Source of the DNA: a virus
Reading direction: 5' to 3' (one strand)
IMG/VR virus record: IMGVR_UViG_3300042502_001233
Coordinates: 298,019 to 362,018 of that record
Length of the DNA: 64,000 nt
This document shows positions 24,742 through 34,363 of this stretch, one piece after another; the stretch's first letter is position 1, and each line of letters starts with the position of its first letter. The notes beneath the pieces are model-generated. The model searched no databases, had not been told where the DNA came from, and saw only the letters and a program-made list of their open reading frames with translations. A program made the translations under genes and the position numbers.

Positions 24742-26705
24742 TTTTGTGATTCCTTAAAAGATTGAATATAAGATAATAAGCAAAAGCAGTTCTGTCTGAC
24801 TAAGCAGTTTTGATTCCTAAATAGAATTAATATATGTAAATTGTACAGGATGCTGGAGTAACCACCTTGTATCTTGCGATTCCCATAAGTTTATGTATAT
24901 GTAAAATAAAACAAGAATAACAATAACGCATCAACTGTTTCGATTCCCTTACTGAATAAGTATAAGTATAAGTATGATAGTAACCGTACTAGGAAATGTG
25001 GCTTTGTGATTCTAATATATAATTGGTATAGGTTTTTTTTTATAACACGCTTGCATAGGTGCAACAAGGTTTGTGATTCCATTACAGAATAAGTTTAAAT
25101 ATAATTTATTACAATACTGAGCAGTATTCTTGATAGTTGTGATTCCTTTACAGATTAGGTATTAGTGTTATTGTTTACAACAGTGCGCAACAAAATATTG
25201 TTGTTTTGATTCTTGTACAGAATATGTGTAAGTACATCCATCGAACCATATAAACGCCTCATCAATATTGTGATTCCCTACAGAATTATTAAAAGTATTA
25301 TTAAGTCACCTTGCAAAGCCGCAGCCCGAATTGTGATTCCTTATGGGTTAATTATAAGTACAATAAGTAAAGCAATTGGATTAGCAATGACTGTTTTTCG
25401 ATTCCTCACAGATTAATTATATATACGATGTTGTCAATTTGATACAATAAGTACAAGATTGTGATTCACTACAGAATAAATATAAGTACGTTAGGTATTC
25501 TTAACACTAATGGTTGCTCAATCTTGTGATTCCCTACAGAATGGGTATAAGAACAATATGTTTTTCAACTGTAGCCTTGGCAACACCGTTGTGATTCCAT
25601 ACAGAATGAATATAAGTACAGTACACCTACTTCCATAAACATTATATTACGTTGTGATTCCCTTACAGGATAAGTATAAATGTAAAAAGGGTGTTTTGGA
25701 TTGATATAACGTTATGATTCCTTTTTGGATTAAGTATAAATATATTTTATAATGGGTTTAGCCTAAATCACCAAGAATTTTGATTCCCACACAGAATGGA
25801 TATAAGTATAATATCACCAGAAGGTACCTTGGTATTAGACAATTGTGATTCCATTACAGAATGAGTATAAGTACAGTAGATTATGATTTTGAATTTAGCG
25901 GTTGTGATTCCCATACAGAATGGGTATAAGTACAGTTTTAATGATTTTCATCGCTTTGTTTAGCGTGTTGTGATTCCCGTACAGAATGGGTATAAGTACA
26001 GTGGTGTAATCATTCTTCTGTAGTTTCTGTATGTTGTGATTCCCCTACAGAATGGGTGTAAGTACAATAATCCATATTTTTACTGCACTGGCAGAACAGT
26101 TTTGATTCCCTACAGAATTTCAATGAACGTAATTCCCTTACGGATGTTAGTTAAGTTCGTCAAGTCTACTACTTTTGATTCTTATACAGAATGAGTATAA
26201 GTACAGCTCCCACCGTCACGAATATACTTGTCACTACCGTTTTGATTCCCTAAAGATTATGTATAGGTACAATCAAAACCTTCAAAATGAATGCAACCTA
26301 GCGTTGTGATTCCAGAGTAACGGGCCGAATGCTAATTGCATTGTGATTCCGTTATAGAATAGGTATAAGTACAGTTAATATAAAAAAACAAGGCAAATTG
26401 TCAAGGTTGTGATTCCCCTACAGAATGGGTACAAGTACTGTACTGGGAGCTACCCAGTTGGAACCTGATACGTTGTGATTCACCTACAGAATGGGTATAA
26501 GTACAATAGGATTCGGAGATACCCTTTTTACTTTATTGTTGTGATTCCCCTACAGAATGGGTATAAGTACAATATTAACACCAGGTTTTGTTAAATGTTT
26601 CACGTTGTGATTCCCCTACAGAATGGGTATAAGTACAATGCACTTTTACTAGTTGGGTGTATACATATAGTTGTGATTCCCCTACAGAATGGGTATAAGT
26701 ACAAT
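24742..26705 (+). CRISPR. CRISPR array, 31 repeats of 36 bases with about 30-base spacers
   Basis: The period is 64-66 bases. The best-conserved repeats at the right end begin GTTGTGATTCCCCTACAG and end AATGGGTATAAGTACAAT; the last copy is 26670-26705. Repeats decay progressively to the left: around 24742-25060 only GATTC and scattered bases remain. Several internal repeats are mutated (about 26098, 26239, 26302). Spacers are all different. The array lies beside the cas genes and ends at a plus-strand terminator, so plus-strand transcription is favoured, although repeat decay would normally place the leader at the right. No leader promoter is clear on either side. Confidence 0.97.
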
Positions 26706-26707
26706 AG

Positions 26708-26742
26708 ACCCTTTGTAAAGACTTGTAAACAAAGGGTTTTTT
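26708..26742 (+). terminator. Rho-independent terminator at the end of the CRISPR array
   Basis: Stem ACCCTTTGT / ACAAAGGGT followed by TTTTTT on the plus strand, three bases after the last repeat. The opposite strand has no T-run after the stem. It indicates that the array transcript runs left to right. Confidence 0.75.
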
Positions 26743-26757
26743 GCACTTTTCATAATA

Positions 26758-26808
26758 AAAAATGGTTTAAAATTACCATATAATCCATAAATAACCCCAT
26801 TTTTTAAT
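26758..26808. terminator. Possible bidirectional terminator after cas6
   Basis: AAAAAATGG and CCATTTTTT are complementary across a 31-base spacer immediately after the cas6 stop, giving an A/T-tracted hairpin readable on both strands. It would stop the cas transcript before it runs antisense into the array. Weak stem, so moderate confidence. Confidence 0.4.
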
Positions 26809-27502
26809 TGTAAATCTTATGATTCTCTGTTTTATATATTGTACCAAACCCACTTCCAGTTGACTGACCGATACCTATTGTGTATAACAATTTAGCAACT
26901 TTCTTACTGCAATTGATATTCAACTGACAATGATTGGCTTTGTTGGCAACATTCTTAACCATTATTGTTTTAACTTTGTTAAATGGTCTATTTTCAACAA
27001 CAACATCAAAATCTTTCAAATCCAAAGTAGAATCAATCTTGCTTAATTTATTAACTAAATAGGTTTTCAATTTTGAATTGAATTCGACATCATTTAACGT
27101 TAAATACTGATAGGTTTTCATATCCGTATATTCTTTAACTATAAACGGTGACAACGTAATAAAATAGTTCCAACCATTATGGAACGTTTCTTCGACGTAA
27201 TCCACCCCAGAAAAACGCATACCAAAAAAAAGTTCTGGATTGGTTAACACACCCATTAACAATTTTTGAATAAATTCATTATCATTAGATGTTACCGTAA
27301 AATAAGCTCCTTTTTCAAAATTAAGCGTTTTATCTTCTAAGTTTATTCTACCACCTTGCAAAATAGAAATAGAGTAATCTGATTTGGTATCGTGATATTT
27401 GTTATCTTTCCCTAAACACTTATGAACGTAACCATTTAATAATGATTGGTTGTTCACTGGGACTGGCGTTGTATTCTTGCTAAAATTAAATTTTACTCTC
27501 AT
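26804..27502 (-). CDS. cas6: CRISPR-associated endoribonuclease Cas6
   Basis: 232 residues. N-terminal RRM-like strand MRVKFNF, a possible catalytic His in LLNGYVHKCLG near residues 22-32, and the diagnostic C-terminal Gly-rich loop GIGQSTGSGFGTIY near 210-223. Cas6 cuts the array transcript within repeats to release crRNAs. Last gene of the cas operon, 2 bases after cas5, and next to the array. Confidence 0.85.
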   Translation of the reverse strand: MRVKFNFSKNTTPVPVNNQSLLNGYVHKCLGKDNKYHDTKSDYSISILQGGRINLEDKTLNFEKGAYFTVTSNDNEFIQKLLMGVLTNPELFFGMRFSGVDYVEETFHNGWNYFITLSPFIVKEYTDMKTYQYLTLNDVEFNSKLKTYLVNKLSKIDSTLDLKDFDVVVENRPFNKVKTIMVKNVANKANHCQLNINCSKKVAKLLYTIGIGQSTGSGFGTIYKTENHKIYN

Positions 27503-27504
27503 AA

Positions 27505-28335
27505 TTATTGTTTTTCTAAACTTATTTCACCAACCAAAACATGGTTGTCATTAATTTCAATTTGGTTTGCTGTTAAGACTTTATTAATAAAAACTAAACC
27601 ACCATCTAACAGCTTTGCAAACCCTTTATTTTTTTTTATTTTTTCAATATCATCTTCTGATACTGGGACATATATCTCACCGTTCAAACGATGAATATTA
27701 TCAAGACCTTTAAAAACTGTTAAAACCGTTCTATTGTTTTTATTAATATTAGTTAATTCTGAATCAACACCATATATAGAGTCATACAGCGGTTTTTTAG
27801 CTTTTTTGTTTAACTCAATAAATATGTTTTTAATTCTTTCATCTTTTGAATTTAACACCATTTTTTTAAACTCATTGAATGAGATTGATAAACAATCGAT
27901 GTTAAATATTTTATTCATGTTTGCAATGAACTCATTGAACAAGTCAATTTCCAATAGTCTTGATACACGCTCCCAATTAACATAAGCAACTGGATTCCAA
28001 CCATTATGAACAGCTTTTTTTAATTGTATCTTTTCACCAATGAGTTTTCCGTTTTTATCTTTTAAACTGGTAATGTTCAAATAAGATTCTTTGGCTTTTT
28101 TTACTAGGTATTGATTTTGTTCATAAAAAACAGTGCGATTCATTGGTACTGGTCTTTCACCAAATAAAACATGGAGCATATTTGAAATTTGTTGAGCCGT
28201 TATTGGCTCAACAAACTCAGGGATATCTGTTCTTTTAATACGTTCACCATCATTAAAACTGATGTCTTTTGTTTTTCTATTTTTTCTAAACAAACCCGCA
28301 TTTCTGAACTCTAGAATTAGATATTTATTCAACAT
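27505..28335 (-). CDS. cas5: Cas5-like Cascade subunit
   Basis: 276 residues between cas7 and cas6, overlapping cas7 by 11 bases. No strong textbook motif can be read. The call rests on operon position, a beta-rich N-terminus (YLILEFRNAGLFRKN) and size. By analogy with minimal type I complexes it should cap the crRNA 5' handle and perhaps take over PAM reading, since no large subunit gene is present. A divergent large subunit cannot be excluded. Confidence 0.6.
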   Translation of the reverse strand: MLNKYLILEFRNAGLFRKNRKTKDISFNDGERIKRTDIPEFVEPITAQQISNMLHVLFGERPVPMNRTVFYEQNQYLVKKAKESYLNITSLKDKNGKLIGEKIQLKKAVHNGWNPVAYVNWERVSRLLEIDLFNEFIANMNKIFNIDCLSISFNEFKKMVLNSKDERIKNIFIELNKKAKKPLYDSIYGVDSELTNINKNNRTVLTVFKGLDNIHRLNGEIYVPVSEDDIEKIKKNKGFAKLLDGGLVFINKVLTANQIEINDNHVLVGEISLEKQ

Positions 28336-29401
28336 CTTCTTCTACTTTTTTAATTTTTTTAGATTTAGAAACCTCGGCTTTTTTAGCTTTTTTAGCTAAT
28401 TTAACGGCCTCATAATTGTCAATTAATGATTGACGAGTTTTTTCAGATTCTTCTTTATCTTCAAGTTGGTAATACGTTTCAGCTTCAAAATTAATTGCTT
28501 CCACGTCTGATAATGTTTTGATTGAAACCCAATTATCCTCTGAATACATTGTGTCTTCAATAGGGTCCATAACCAATTTATATTCCAAAACACCCATATT
28601 GGCAAAAGCATTCTTTTTGTGAATGTCTAAAGTTAGTAACTTTTTAAACAAATCTTTAACAATAAACAAAACATTTTCGTTTGTCAACGTAAATCCATAT
28701 TCTGGAATTTTAACGTCTGAACCAATTTGTTGGTAATACCCTAATTCTGAATTAAAATTAGGTAATTTAGAACTCATCAATTGTTTGTAGAATGGGAATA
28801 AATCTGAATTAAACGCATAACGGTCAAATATTTGGTCACATGACACAAATTGTAACTGCATTAAATCAATCACACCGCTGGTTTGATAAGTAATATCACC
28901 AATAACTTCTTTTTTGTAGAAAGAGTTATCCGAACCTTCTTTATCAACATCTGTGTTTTTGGCACCACTTCTACTAAATGTCTCTAATGTAGATACTGAA
29001 TCATTGATTTGAACTGCATCAGTTATTGATAACGCACCAGAACGTTTTAACGTCTCATCTTTGGCGAATAAATACCCTCTAAGCAAAGATGTTGGTGATG
29101 CGATAAAAGAATACAACAACGCTTCGTTATGGATTAAATTAGGTGATTGTGTTTGCGATTCTTTGATGAAAATGTTATGACGCAAACAATCTGAACTAAT
29201 TACAATTTTATAGTTAGCATCATTTCCAGCACCAAAAAATCTTTTTTTAGCATAAGACACGTTGTCATGTCTTGTTTTCATGTGGTTAAAATTTTCGGTA
29301 GGTAAATTATTGAACACCCATTTTTGTTCGCTGCTGTCATAATTTACGATACCATTACCGTTTAGTTTCATTCTAAAAAGAATGTTTTTTACTTTACTCA
29401 T
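28325..29401 (-). CDS. cas7: Cas7-like Cascade backbone subunit
   Basis: 358 residues. RMKLNGNGIVNYD at the start is the RRM strand and Gly-rich turn. Central LLRGYLFAKDETLKRSGALSITDAVQ and FSRSGAKN, with DITYQTSGVIDLMQLQFVS, resemble the Cas7fv family of minimal (I-F2/I-Fv) systems by eye. The C-terminus is a Lys-rich tail (KKAKKAEVSKSKKIKK). Forms the filament along the crRNA spacer. First gene of a unit with cas5 and cas6, behind a repeated operator-like sequence. Confidence 0.75.
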   Translation of the reverse strand: MSKVKNILFRMKLNGNGIVNYDSSEQKWVFNNLPTENFNHMKTRHDNVSYAKKRFFGAGNDANYKIVISSDCLRHNIFIKESQTQSPNLIHNEALLYSFIASPTSLLRGYLFAKDETLKRSGALSITDAVQINDSVSTLETFSRSGAKNTDVDKEGSDNSFYKKEVIGDITYQTSGVIDLMQLQFVSCDQIFDRYAFNSDLFPFYKQLMSSKLPNFNSELGYYQQIGSDVKIPEYGFTLTNENVLFIVKDLFKKLLTLDIHKKNAFANMGVLEYKLVMDPIEDTMYSEDNWVSIKTLSDVEAINFEAETYYQLEDKEESEKTRQSLIDNYEAVKLAKKAKKAEVSKSKKIKKVEEDVE

Positions 29402-29439
29402 TTTTTTTTATTTTAAATAATTGTTATTTTATGATACAA

Positions 29440-29475
29440 GTATACTTAATTAATTTTAATTTGTCAAGTATACTA
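29440..29475 (-). promoter_or_regulatory. Repeated operator-like sites before cas7
   Basis: The 10-base string CAAGTATACT occurs twice, about 24 bases apart, in the short gap between cas3 and cas7. AAGTATACTT is itself palindromic. The cas7-proximal copy also gives TATACTTG on the minus strand, close to the TAnnTTTG promoter box. A repressor dimer site overlapping the cas7-5-6 promoter is a reasonable reading. Confidence 0.5.
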
Positions 29476-29494
29476 TGAAATATTTTTTCAAATT

Positions 29495-31777
29495 TTATAT
29501 AAGCACTTCTAAATCAGATTTTTTTATTAAACCAAAACTAGGGTGATAAACTTTATCAAACCTAATATACGGTGTTTCTATTTTTCTAGCATTAACATAA
29601 ACACCTTCTTCGGATAAGTATTTTTTAGAATTAATCATATCATTATAATCAAATCTACCATCATTGTTATTACGCAATAATTCCCAAGTTTGTTTTACCT
29701 TTTTAAACGTGTTAGAGTTTTCATCAAATTCTTCACTAAAAGTTTTTCTTATTGTAACAGAAAAAGTGTCAGTAAAATTATTTGGGTCATCGTGATATTG
29801 TGCTATAACAAATACACTGTTACCATTAGACCTTAATTTGTTACCACCAGCTGTTATTGTTTTTGTTTTTGATTTAGAAAAATACATAACAGGATAGATT
29901 TTAGTTAAACAATCCAAACTCTTAGCCAAGGTTTCTCTTAACTCTCTAACCAATATTTTTTCATACATCGCTTGAAATTCATTATAGATAACATAAAATC
30001 TATCAATAGATAAATTTTCACCACTATATTGTTTTAAATGTGCAAACCAAGAATTAGATAAATTGTTAGTATACAAAATTTCTCTCATTTTGGTTTCACT
30101 TCTATTATCAAATAGCATAACATAAACCTCTGGGCTCAAATAATAACCCCATCTGTTACATCTACCAATACGTTGTAAAGTTGTTTCTGGTGATAACACT
30201 GATTCATATAATTTATTGAATGATATGTCTAAACTAGACTGTATTATAGGTGTACCCATAACATTTGGTTTAGTTAAACTTCTATCGGAAGTTTTACCAT
30301 AGTCTTCATATAATTTAGCAAAATTTTTCTCCCTATCTGATTTTACAAAATCAGAATGGAACAGAGAAGCACATGAAAATTTGTTTTTGTTTAACTGCGA
30401 TGTTTTTATCGCGTTCATAACTACCAAAGAAGATGAATTTGGTTCTACGATTGCTTCTCCATCTATCGTATTGAACAAAAATTCAACACTATGTGGTGCA
30501 TTGAAATGTCTGTGTTTTTCTGGTAAAATCAAAGTTTTAGCACCTATAGAATCCCATAACGCGCACATGTTTGTTGGTGTTGCTGATAGTAAAAGAGTGT
30601 TAGCTCTGGTGAAACGGTTTCTAGTTGTCATTATGTTTATAAAACTTGAAAACAAAGCAGTTTCTTTACCAATTAATTCATGAAATTCATCAAATATAAC
30701 ATCAGAGTTTATAATGGTGTATAACCTAGATGCTACGTTATTGTTGATACTAGGTGTTAGATAATTATCTATATTAGTTACTATTATATTTGAATCGAAC
30801 CCCTTTGAATTATGTGTACTTTTTTTAACTTCGCTAGAGTAAAACAACTCAACTGAAATATTATTATCCCCAAACAATTTTAACTCTTCGTTTATTGTTT
30901 TATATACAGATTGAGCAATTACGTTAGTTGGGCAAACCCAAATAACTCTTTTATTCCTTGTTATTGCAAACAACATCCCTAACAAAGTTTTACCGAAACC
31001 AGCTGGTGCGTTAATTTGTGTTGTTTTTTCTGTTGATTCAACAATTGAAAGTTGGTTAGTAAAACGTTCATTACCAAAAAATTTATGTTTTTTAATGTCG
31101 ATACCATATTCTACAGTATTGTAGTTTGAAATCAAATCTTTAATTTCTTCATCAGTTGCCGTTTCATATTTTGAGGCTAACCTATCAGCAGAAATCACAC
31201 AAGACCTAATTAAAAGATTTTCAGCATTTTTTTGATAACAATCATCACCAACCATATAAAACATTGGAGTATTTTTAGGGACGTAGTCTTTTTCCTCAAA
31301 ATAAATTCTATCGTTAGAAACGTTTTTCTTTATGATATCATTAGCAAAACCCATCATAATTTTAAACTCTTCTTCTGTAATATTTTTCTCAATATCCGTG
31401 TCTTTATATTTACCAAATTCATTACTAATACCGTGATGCCAATAAATAACGTTTAGAATTTTTTCTAATGTTTCTTTATTTATACCGTTTAAATATCTAC
31501 TTAAAAAAGCCCAACCTATTTCATTATGCCTAAACTTTTTGTCGGTAGGTAATTTTTCTTCAATTTGGTCCTCAGATAAACCTTTATTTAACTTTTTTTG
31601 AAAGAATTCAGTGCATTTACCGATATCGTGCAACAGTGATGAAACTTTTATTACTAATAACGTTTCGTCATTAATTTCTAAAATCGTTTGTCTCGCAATT
31701 TCTTCTGCAAACTTTGAAACCAAAATAGAGTGGTCTTCCAAACTTTGACCAGAACTTTTTGCTAAAATGATACTCAT
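29495..31777 (-). CDS. cas3: Cas3 HD nuclease-helicase
   Basis: 760 residues. N-terminal HD nuclease: HDHSI-like EDHSILVSKF, SLLHDIGKCTEFF near 47-60 and YWHHGISNE near 115. SF2 helicase: Walker A NAPAGFGKTLLGML near 256-269, DEFHELIG near 357 in place of DEAH, LLSATPTN near 395, and motif VI TTLQRIGRCNRWGYY near 525. Recruited to target DNA bound by Cascade and degrades it. There is no Cas2 fusion, unlike type I-F Cas2-3. Separated from cas7 by a 93-base gap with its own regulatory sites. Confidence 0.92.
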   Translation of the reverse strand: MSIILAKSSGQSLEDHSILVSKFAEEIARQTILEINDETLLVIKVSSLLHDIGKCTEFFQKKLNKGLSEDQIEEKLPTDKKFRHNEIGWAFLSRYLNGINKETLEKILNVIYWHHGISNEFGKYKDTDIEKNITEEEFKIMMGFANDIIKKNVSNDRIYFEEKDYVPKNTPMFYMVGDDCYQKNAENLLIRSCVISADRLASKYETATDEEIKDLISNYNTVEYGIDIKKHKFFGNERFTNQLSIVESTEKTTQINAPAGFGKTLLGMLFAITRNKRVIWVCPTNVIAQSVYKTINEELKLFGDNNISVELFYSSEVKKSTHNSKGFDSNIIVTNIDNYLTPSINNNVASRLYTIINSDVIFDEFHELIGKETALFSSFINIMTTRNRFTRANTLLLSATPTNMCALWDSIGAKTLILPEKHRHFNAPHSVEFLFNTIDGEAIVEPNSSSLVVMNAIKTSQLNKNKFSCASLFHSDFVKSDREKNFAKLYEDYGKTSDRSLTKPNVMGTPIIQSSLDISFNKLYESVLSPETTLQRIGRCNRWGYYLSPEVYVMLFDNRSETKMREILYTNNLSNSWFAHLKQYSGENLSIDRFYVIYNEFQAMYEKILVRELRETLAKSLDCLTKIYPVMYFSKSKTKTITAGGNKLRSNGNSVFVIAQYHDDPNNFTDTFSVTIRKTFSEEFDENSNTFKKVKQTWELLRNNNDGRFDYNDMINSKKYLSEEGVYVNARKIETPYIRFDKVYHPSFGLIKKSDLEVLI

Positions 31778-31821
31778 ATTTATTTTTATTATATAAACTT
31801 ATTATTTTTAATACTAGAAAA

Positions 31822-31848
31822 TAAAAGGTGCTTTCACACCTTTTATTT
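31822..31848 (-). terminator. Bidirectional-looking terminator
   Basis: AAAAGGTG / CACCTTTT stem with a CTTTCA loop and T/A tracts on both sides. Ends the HTH-phosphoesterase gene before cas3. Confidence 0.7.
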
Positions 31849-33449
31849 TAAATTTCAAACGTTGTAAACTCACCATCGATAAAGTTCAAATGCTGAGCCC
31901 TACCATCGTTATGGATAATAACATGTGATTGTAACCATGAACTTGGTCCTTGATTATATCCAACTCGTAGTCTAGTTGTTGTACCAACCGCCACAGCACC
32001 ATCTTTTCTTCCAGGACTATGGTAATGTCCCACGACAATCTTAGTGTTCAATTTTCTAAACTGTAGCAAAGAACCTCTACTACCGTTAGAACCTATATCA
32101 CCATGTTGTCCTAACTCCCAACCTTTAACTTTGTAAGATGCTGCTCTTCCAAGTGTTTTAAATTTAGGGAATTTTTCATTGATAAGACTAGGGATAACAC
32201 CTTTAACGTTGTAAGGGTCTTTACCGTACTGTTCTAACAAAATGTCAGAATACTTCATGTACAATCTAGAGTTCTTATACGTAGGTTGTTTCTTCCAATC
32301 TTCATTCTTTAACCATCTATCCAAGAAATCATCGTGATTACTTCTTACGATTACCACATTTTTAAATTTCTCAAAAGACTCAAGACCAGCCATCATAGCA
32401 TTAACTTCTTTTTCCAAGTCGTTAGTACCAGTCATCTCTTTACCGTATTGGATAAACGGGTCTTTCATCTGGTGATGACTAATTGAATCACCATCAAACA
32501 CATCATGTAACACAACATGTTCTGGTTTTATTTTGTCCAAAAATGATAGCGTTGTGTCTAACACTTCTTGGTCATGGTGACCGTAGTGAATGTCACCCAA
32601 TACAGCAGCAGCTATTGAGTTTATTTGACTTATACCACCATCTTCAACACGATAGATTAAATCGGTAAAATTACCTGATTTATCATCGGACGTTACTTGT
32701 CTAACAAAAAATGTTTCATCATCTTTAATTTCGACAATTGCAAATCCAAAAGTATGGTGAAACTCTCCTACTTTACCAGCTTTAGCATCAGTGTAGTTCT
32801 TCATAGTAACAGCACCAGTGGTAAGCATGATTTTAGGTTTGTTTCCTTCCAACACAGGAATCATCTCTAGTTGTACCTTCGGACTACCAAAGATACATGA
32901 GTTAACCCCGCTAAGGGCTTGCATACCAGTCATTGGGTTTACAGCTGTTGGTTGTACTTTGATGTCTGACAAAATAGAAACATACTTGTGTATGTCATGT
33001 CTGTTTGCATCTAAGTAAGGTTCAACCTCTTTTTTCCAATGTTCTTCATTTTTATTGTTGTTGGTCCAGATACTCGTAGGGTTTTTGTAACGCCCAGCGA
33101 TTACCAAGATTTCAGCATCAATAAATTCAGCATAAGCTTCCATGTTTCGCAACAGTTTCTTATGGACTGGTGTGTTGTTTTGTGCCCAACTAATAATGAA
33201 TCTTTTTTTCTCATCACTATGTTGTTTGGTCTTGGCTTTGATGTACTGCTCTGGTTCAACTTCTTGTTTTTCTTTGAACCCAAGTTTTTTAAACCATTTT
33301 CTTACTGTTCTTTCTGAAAGATTAAATTCATCACCTAATTTTATAGCTAATCGCTCAACTGTTAAATTATTATCTAACCTATTATCATATTCTGATTTAA
33401 AACGTGTAATTATTTCATCAGTTAAATCTTTAAATTTAATTTTGTTCAT
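31848..33449 (-). CDS. HTH plus metallophosphoesterase, T5 A1-like
   Basis: 533 residues. An N-terminal helix-turn-helix (LSERTVRKWFKKLGF near 45-60) is followed by a unique middle and a C-terminal calcineurin-like domain. That domain has LGDIHYGHHD near 285, HDVFDGDSISHH near 315, VRSNHDDFLDRW near 368, GQHGDIG near 450 and VVGHYHSPG near 477. The layout recalls phage T5 protein A1, linked to host DNA breakdown, but that is by analogy. The upstream homing endonuclease overlaps its first codons, and an older copy of its N-terminus remains at 34364-34531. Confidence 0.78.
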   Translation of the reverse strand: MNKIKFKDLTDEIITRFKSEYDNRLDNNLTVERLAIKLGDEFNLSERTVRKWFKKLGFKEKQEVEPEQYIKAKTKQHSDEKKRFIISWAQNNTPVHKKLLRNMEAYAEFIDAEILVIAGRYKNPTSIWTNNNKNEEHWKKEVEPYLDANRHDIHKYVSILSDIKVQPTAVNPMTGMQALSGVNSCIFGSPKVQLEMIPVLEGNKPKIMLTTGAVTMKNYTDAKAGKVGEFHHTFGFAIVEIKDDETFFVRQVTSDDKSGNFTDLIYRVEDGGISQINSIAAAVLGDIHYGHHDQEVLDTTLSFLDKIKPEHVVLHDVFDGDSISHHQMKDPFIQYGKEMTGTNDLEKEVNAMMAGLESFEKFKNVVIVRSNHDDFLDRWLKNEDWKKQPTYKNSRLYMKYSDILLEQYGKDPYNVKGVIPSLINEKFPKFKTLGRAASYKVKGWELGQHGDIGSNGSRGSLLQFRKLNTKIVVGHYHSPGRKDGAVAVGTTTRLRVGYNQGPSSWLQSHVIIHNDGRAQHLNFIDGEFTTFEI

Positions 33450-34341
33450 TCATTTTTAATTTTAATATCTTTGTTATTTTATTCACATTTTCATTATATT
33501 TTATTACTATTAATTTAATTTTATTTTTTTCACAATAATCTTTTTTTATAGCATCAGTTTTTTGTTGCTCCTTAAAACGTTTTTCACCACCAAAATAATC
33601 GATAGGTTTATAATGTTGTATACCATTAAATTCAATACATGTATTATATTCTGGTAGATAGAAATCAAAAGGTAAAACATTTTTATTTTTACATTCATCA
33701 AACTTATGTTGTGGGATAAATTTAATCGAAAATTTATCTAGTAATTCTCTAATCTTATTTTCACCTTTAGATTCTTTACAAAAAGGACATCCTTGTCCTT
33801 TTAAGTGATTTTGTGGTGTTTGCTCGAAGTTACCATGATTTGAACAAATCATTTTTACTTTTTCACCAAAACCTAAATATTCAACCAACGAATAATCATA
33901 TTTATCATTATGAACTAATTTTGCTTTTTCAATAAATTTTAAAACTTTAGTTTTTCTTTTGATAAAACTACACAGTTCACAATCTCTACCCTTTAAATGA
34001 TTAGATGGTGTTTGTTCAAATTCACCATGTATCGGACAAATTATTTTTACTTTAGTATCATAATTAATGTATTCAACATTAGAGTAATTAAACTTGTCAC
34101 CATGTATTGATTTGCTTTTCCCAATAAAATCATCTATGGATATTTTTTGTTTATCTTGTGAGCATTTAGAACACCCATAACCACTTAAATGACCACTAGC
34201 TCTTTGTTCAAACTCACCATGAATTGGACAGATTATTTTTACTTTAAACTTACTTTCAGTATATTCAACTAATGAATAATCAAACTTATCACCATGAATT
34301 AACTTAGCTTTCTCAATAAATTTTAAATTTTTATCTATCAT
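33436..34341 (-). CDS. Homing endonuclease: three DUF723 zinc repeats plus PD-(D/E)XK nuclease
   Basis: 301 residues. Three tandem units of the form F-I-x-K-A-K-x-x-H-x-D-K-F/Y-D-Y-S ... CPIHGEFEQ ... HL-G-x-C-x-x-C span residues 5-190. The C-terminal nuclease core reads PFDFYLPEYNTCIEFNGIQHY then DAIKKDYCEKNKIKLIVIKY. It is inserted between the remnant start and the functional copy of the HTH-phosphoesterase gene. Confidence 0.85.
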   Translation of the reverse strand: MIDKNLKFIEKAKLIHGDKFDYSLVEYTESKFKVKIICPIHGEFEQRASGHLSGYGCSKCSQDKQKISIDDFIGKSKSIHGDKFNYSNVEYINYDTKVKIICPIHGEFEQTPSNHLKGRDCELCSFIKRKTKVLKFIEKAKLVHNDKYDYSLVEYLGFGEKVKMICSNHGNFEQTPQNHLKGQGCPFCKESKGENKIRELLDKFSIKFIPQHKFDECKNKNVLPFDFYLPEYNTCIEFNGIQHYKPIDYFGGEKRFKEQQKTDAIKKDYCEKNKIKLIVIKYNENVNKITKILKLKMNEQN

Positions 34342-34363
34342 AATATTCTTTTATAATAAATAT

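Noticed and set aside
24742-26705. Array read as type II-C because repeats begin GTTGTGATT, as in many Bacteroidota Cas9 arrays
   Set aside because: Repeats are 36 rather than 46-47 bases, no cas9 or tracrRNA-like sequence is near, and the adjacent genes are cas3, cas7-like, cas5-like and cas6.
32483-33459. Several plus-strand frames across the HTH-phosphoesterase gene
   Set aside because: They are antisense to a gene with clear conserved motifs and have biased, low-complexity translations.
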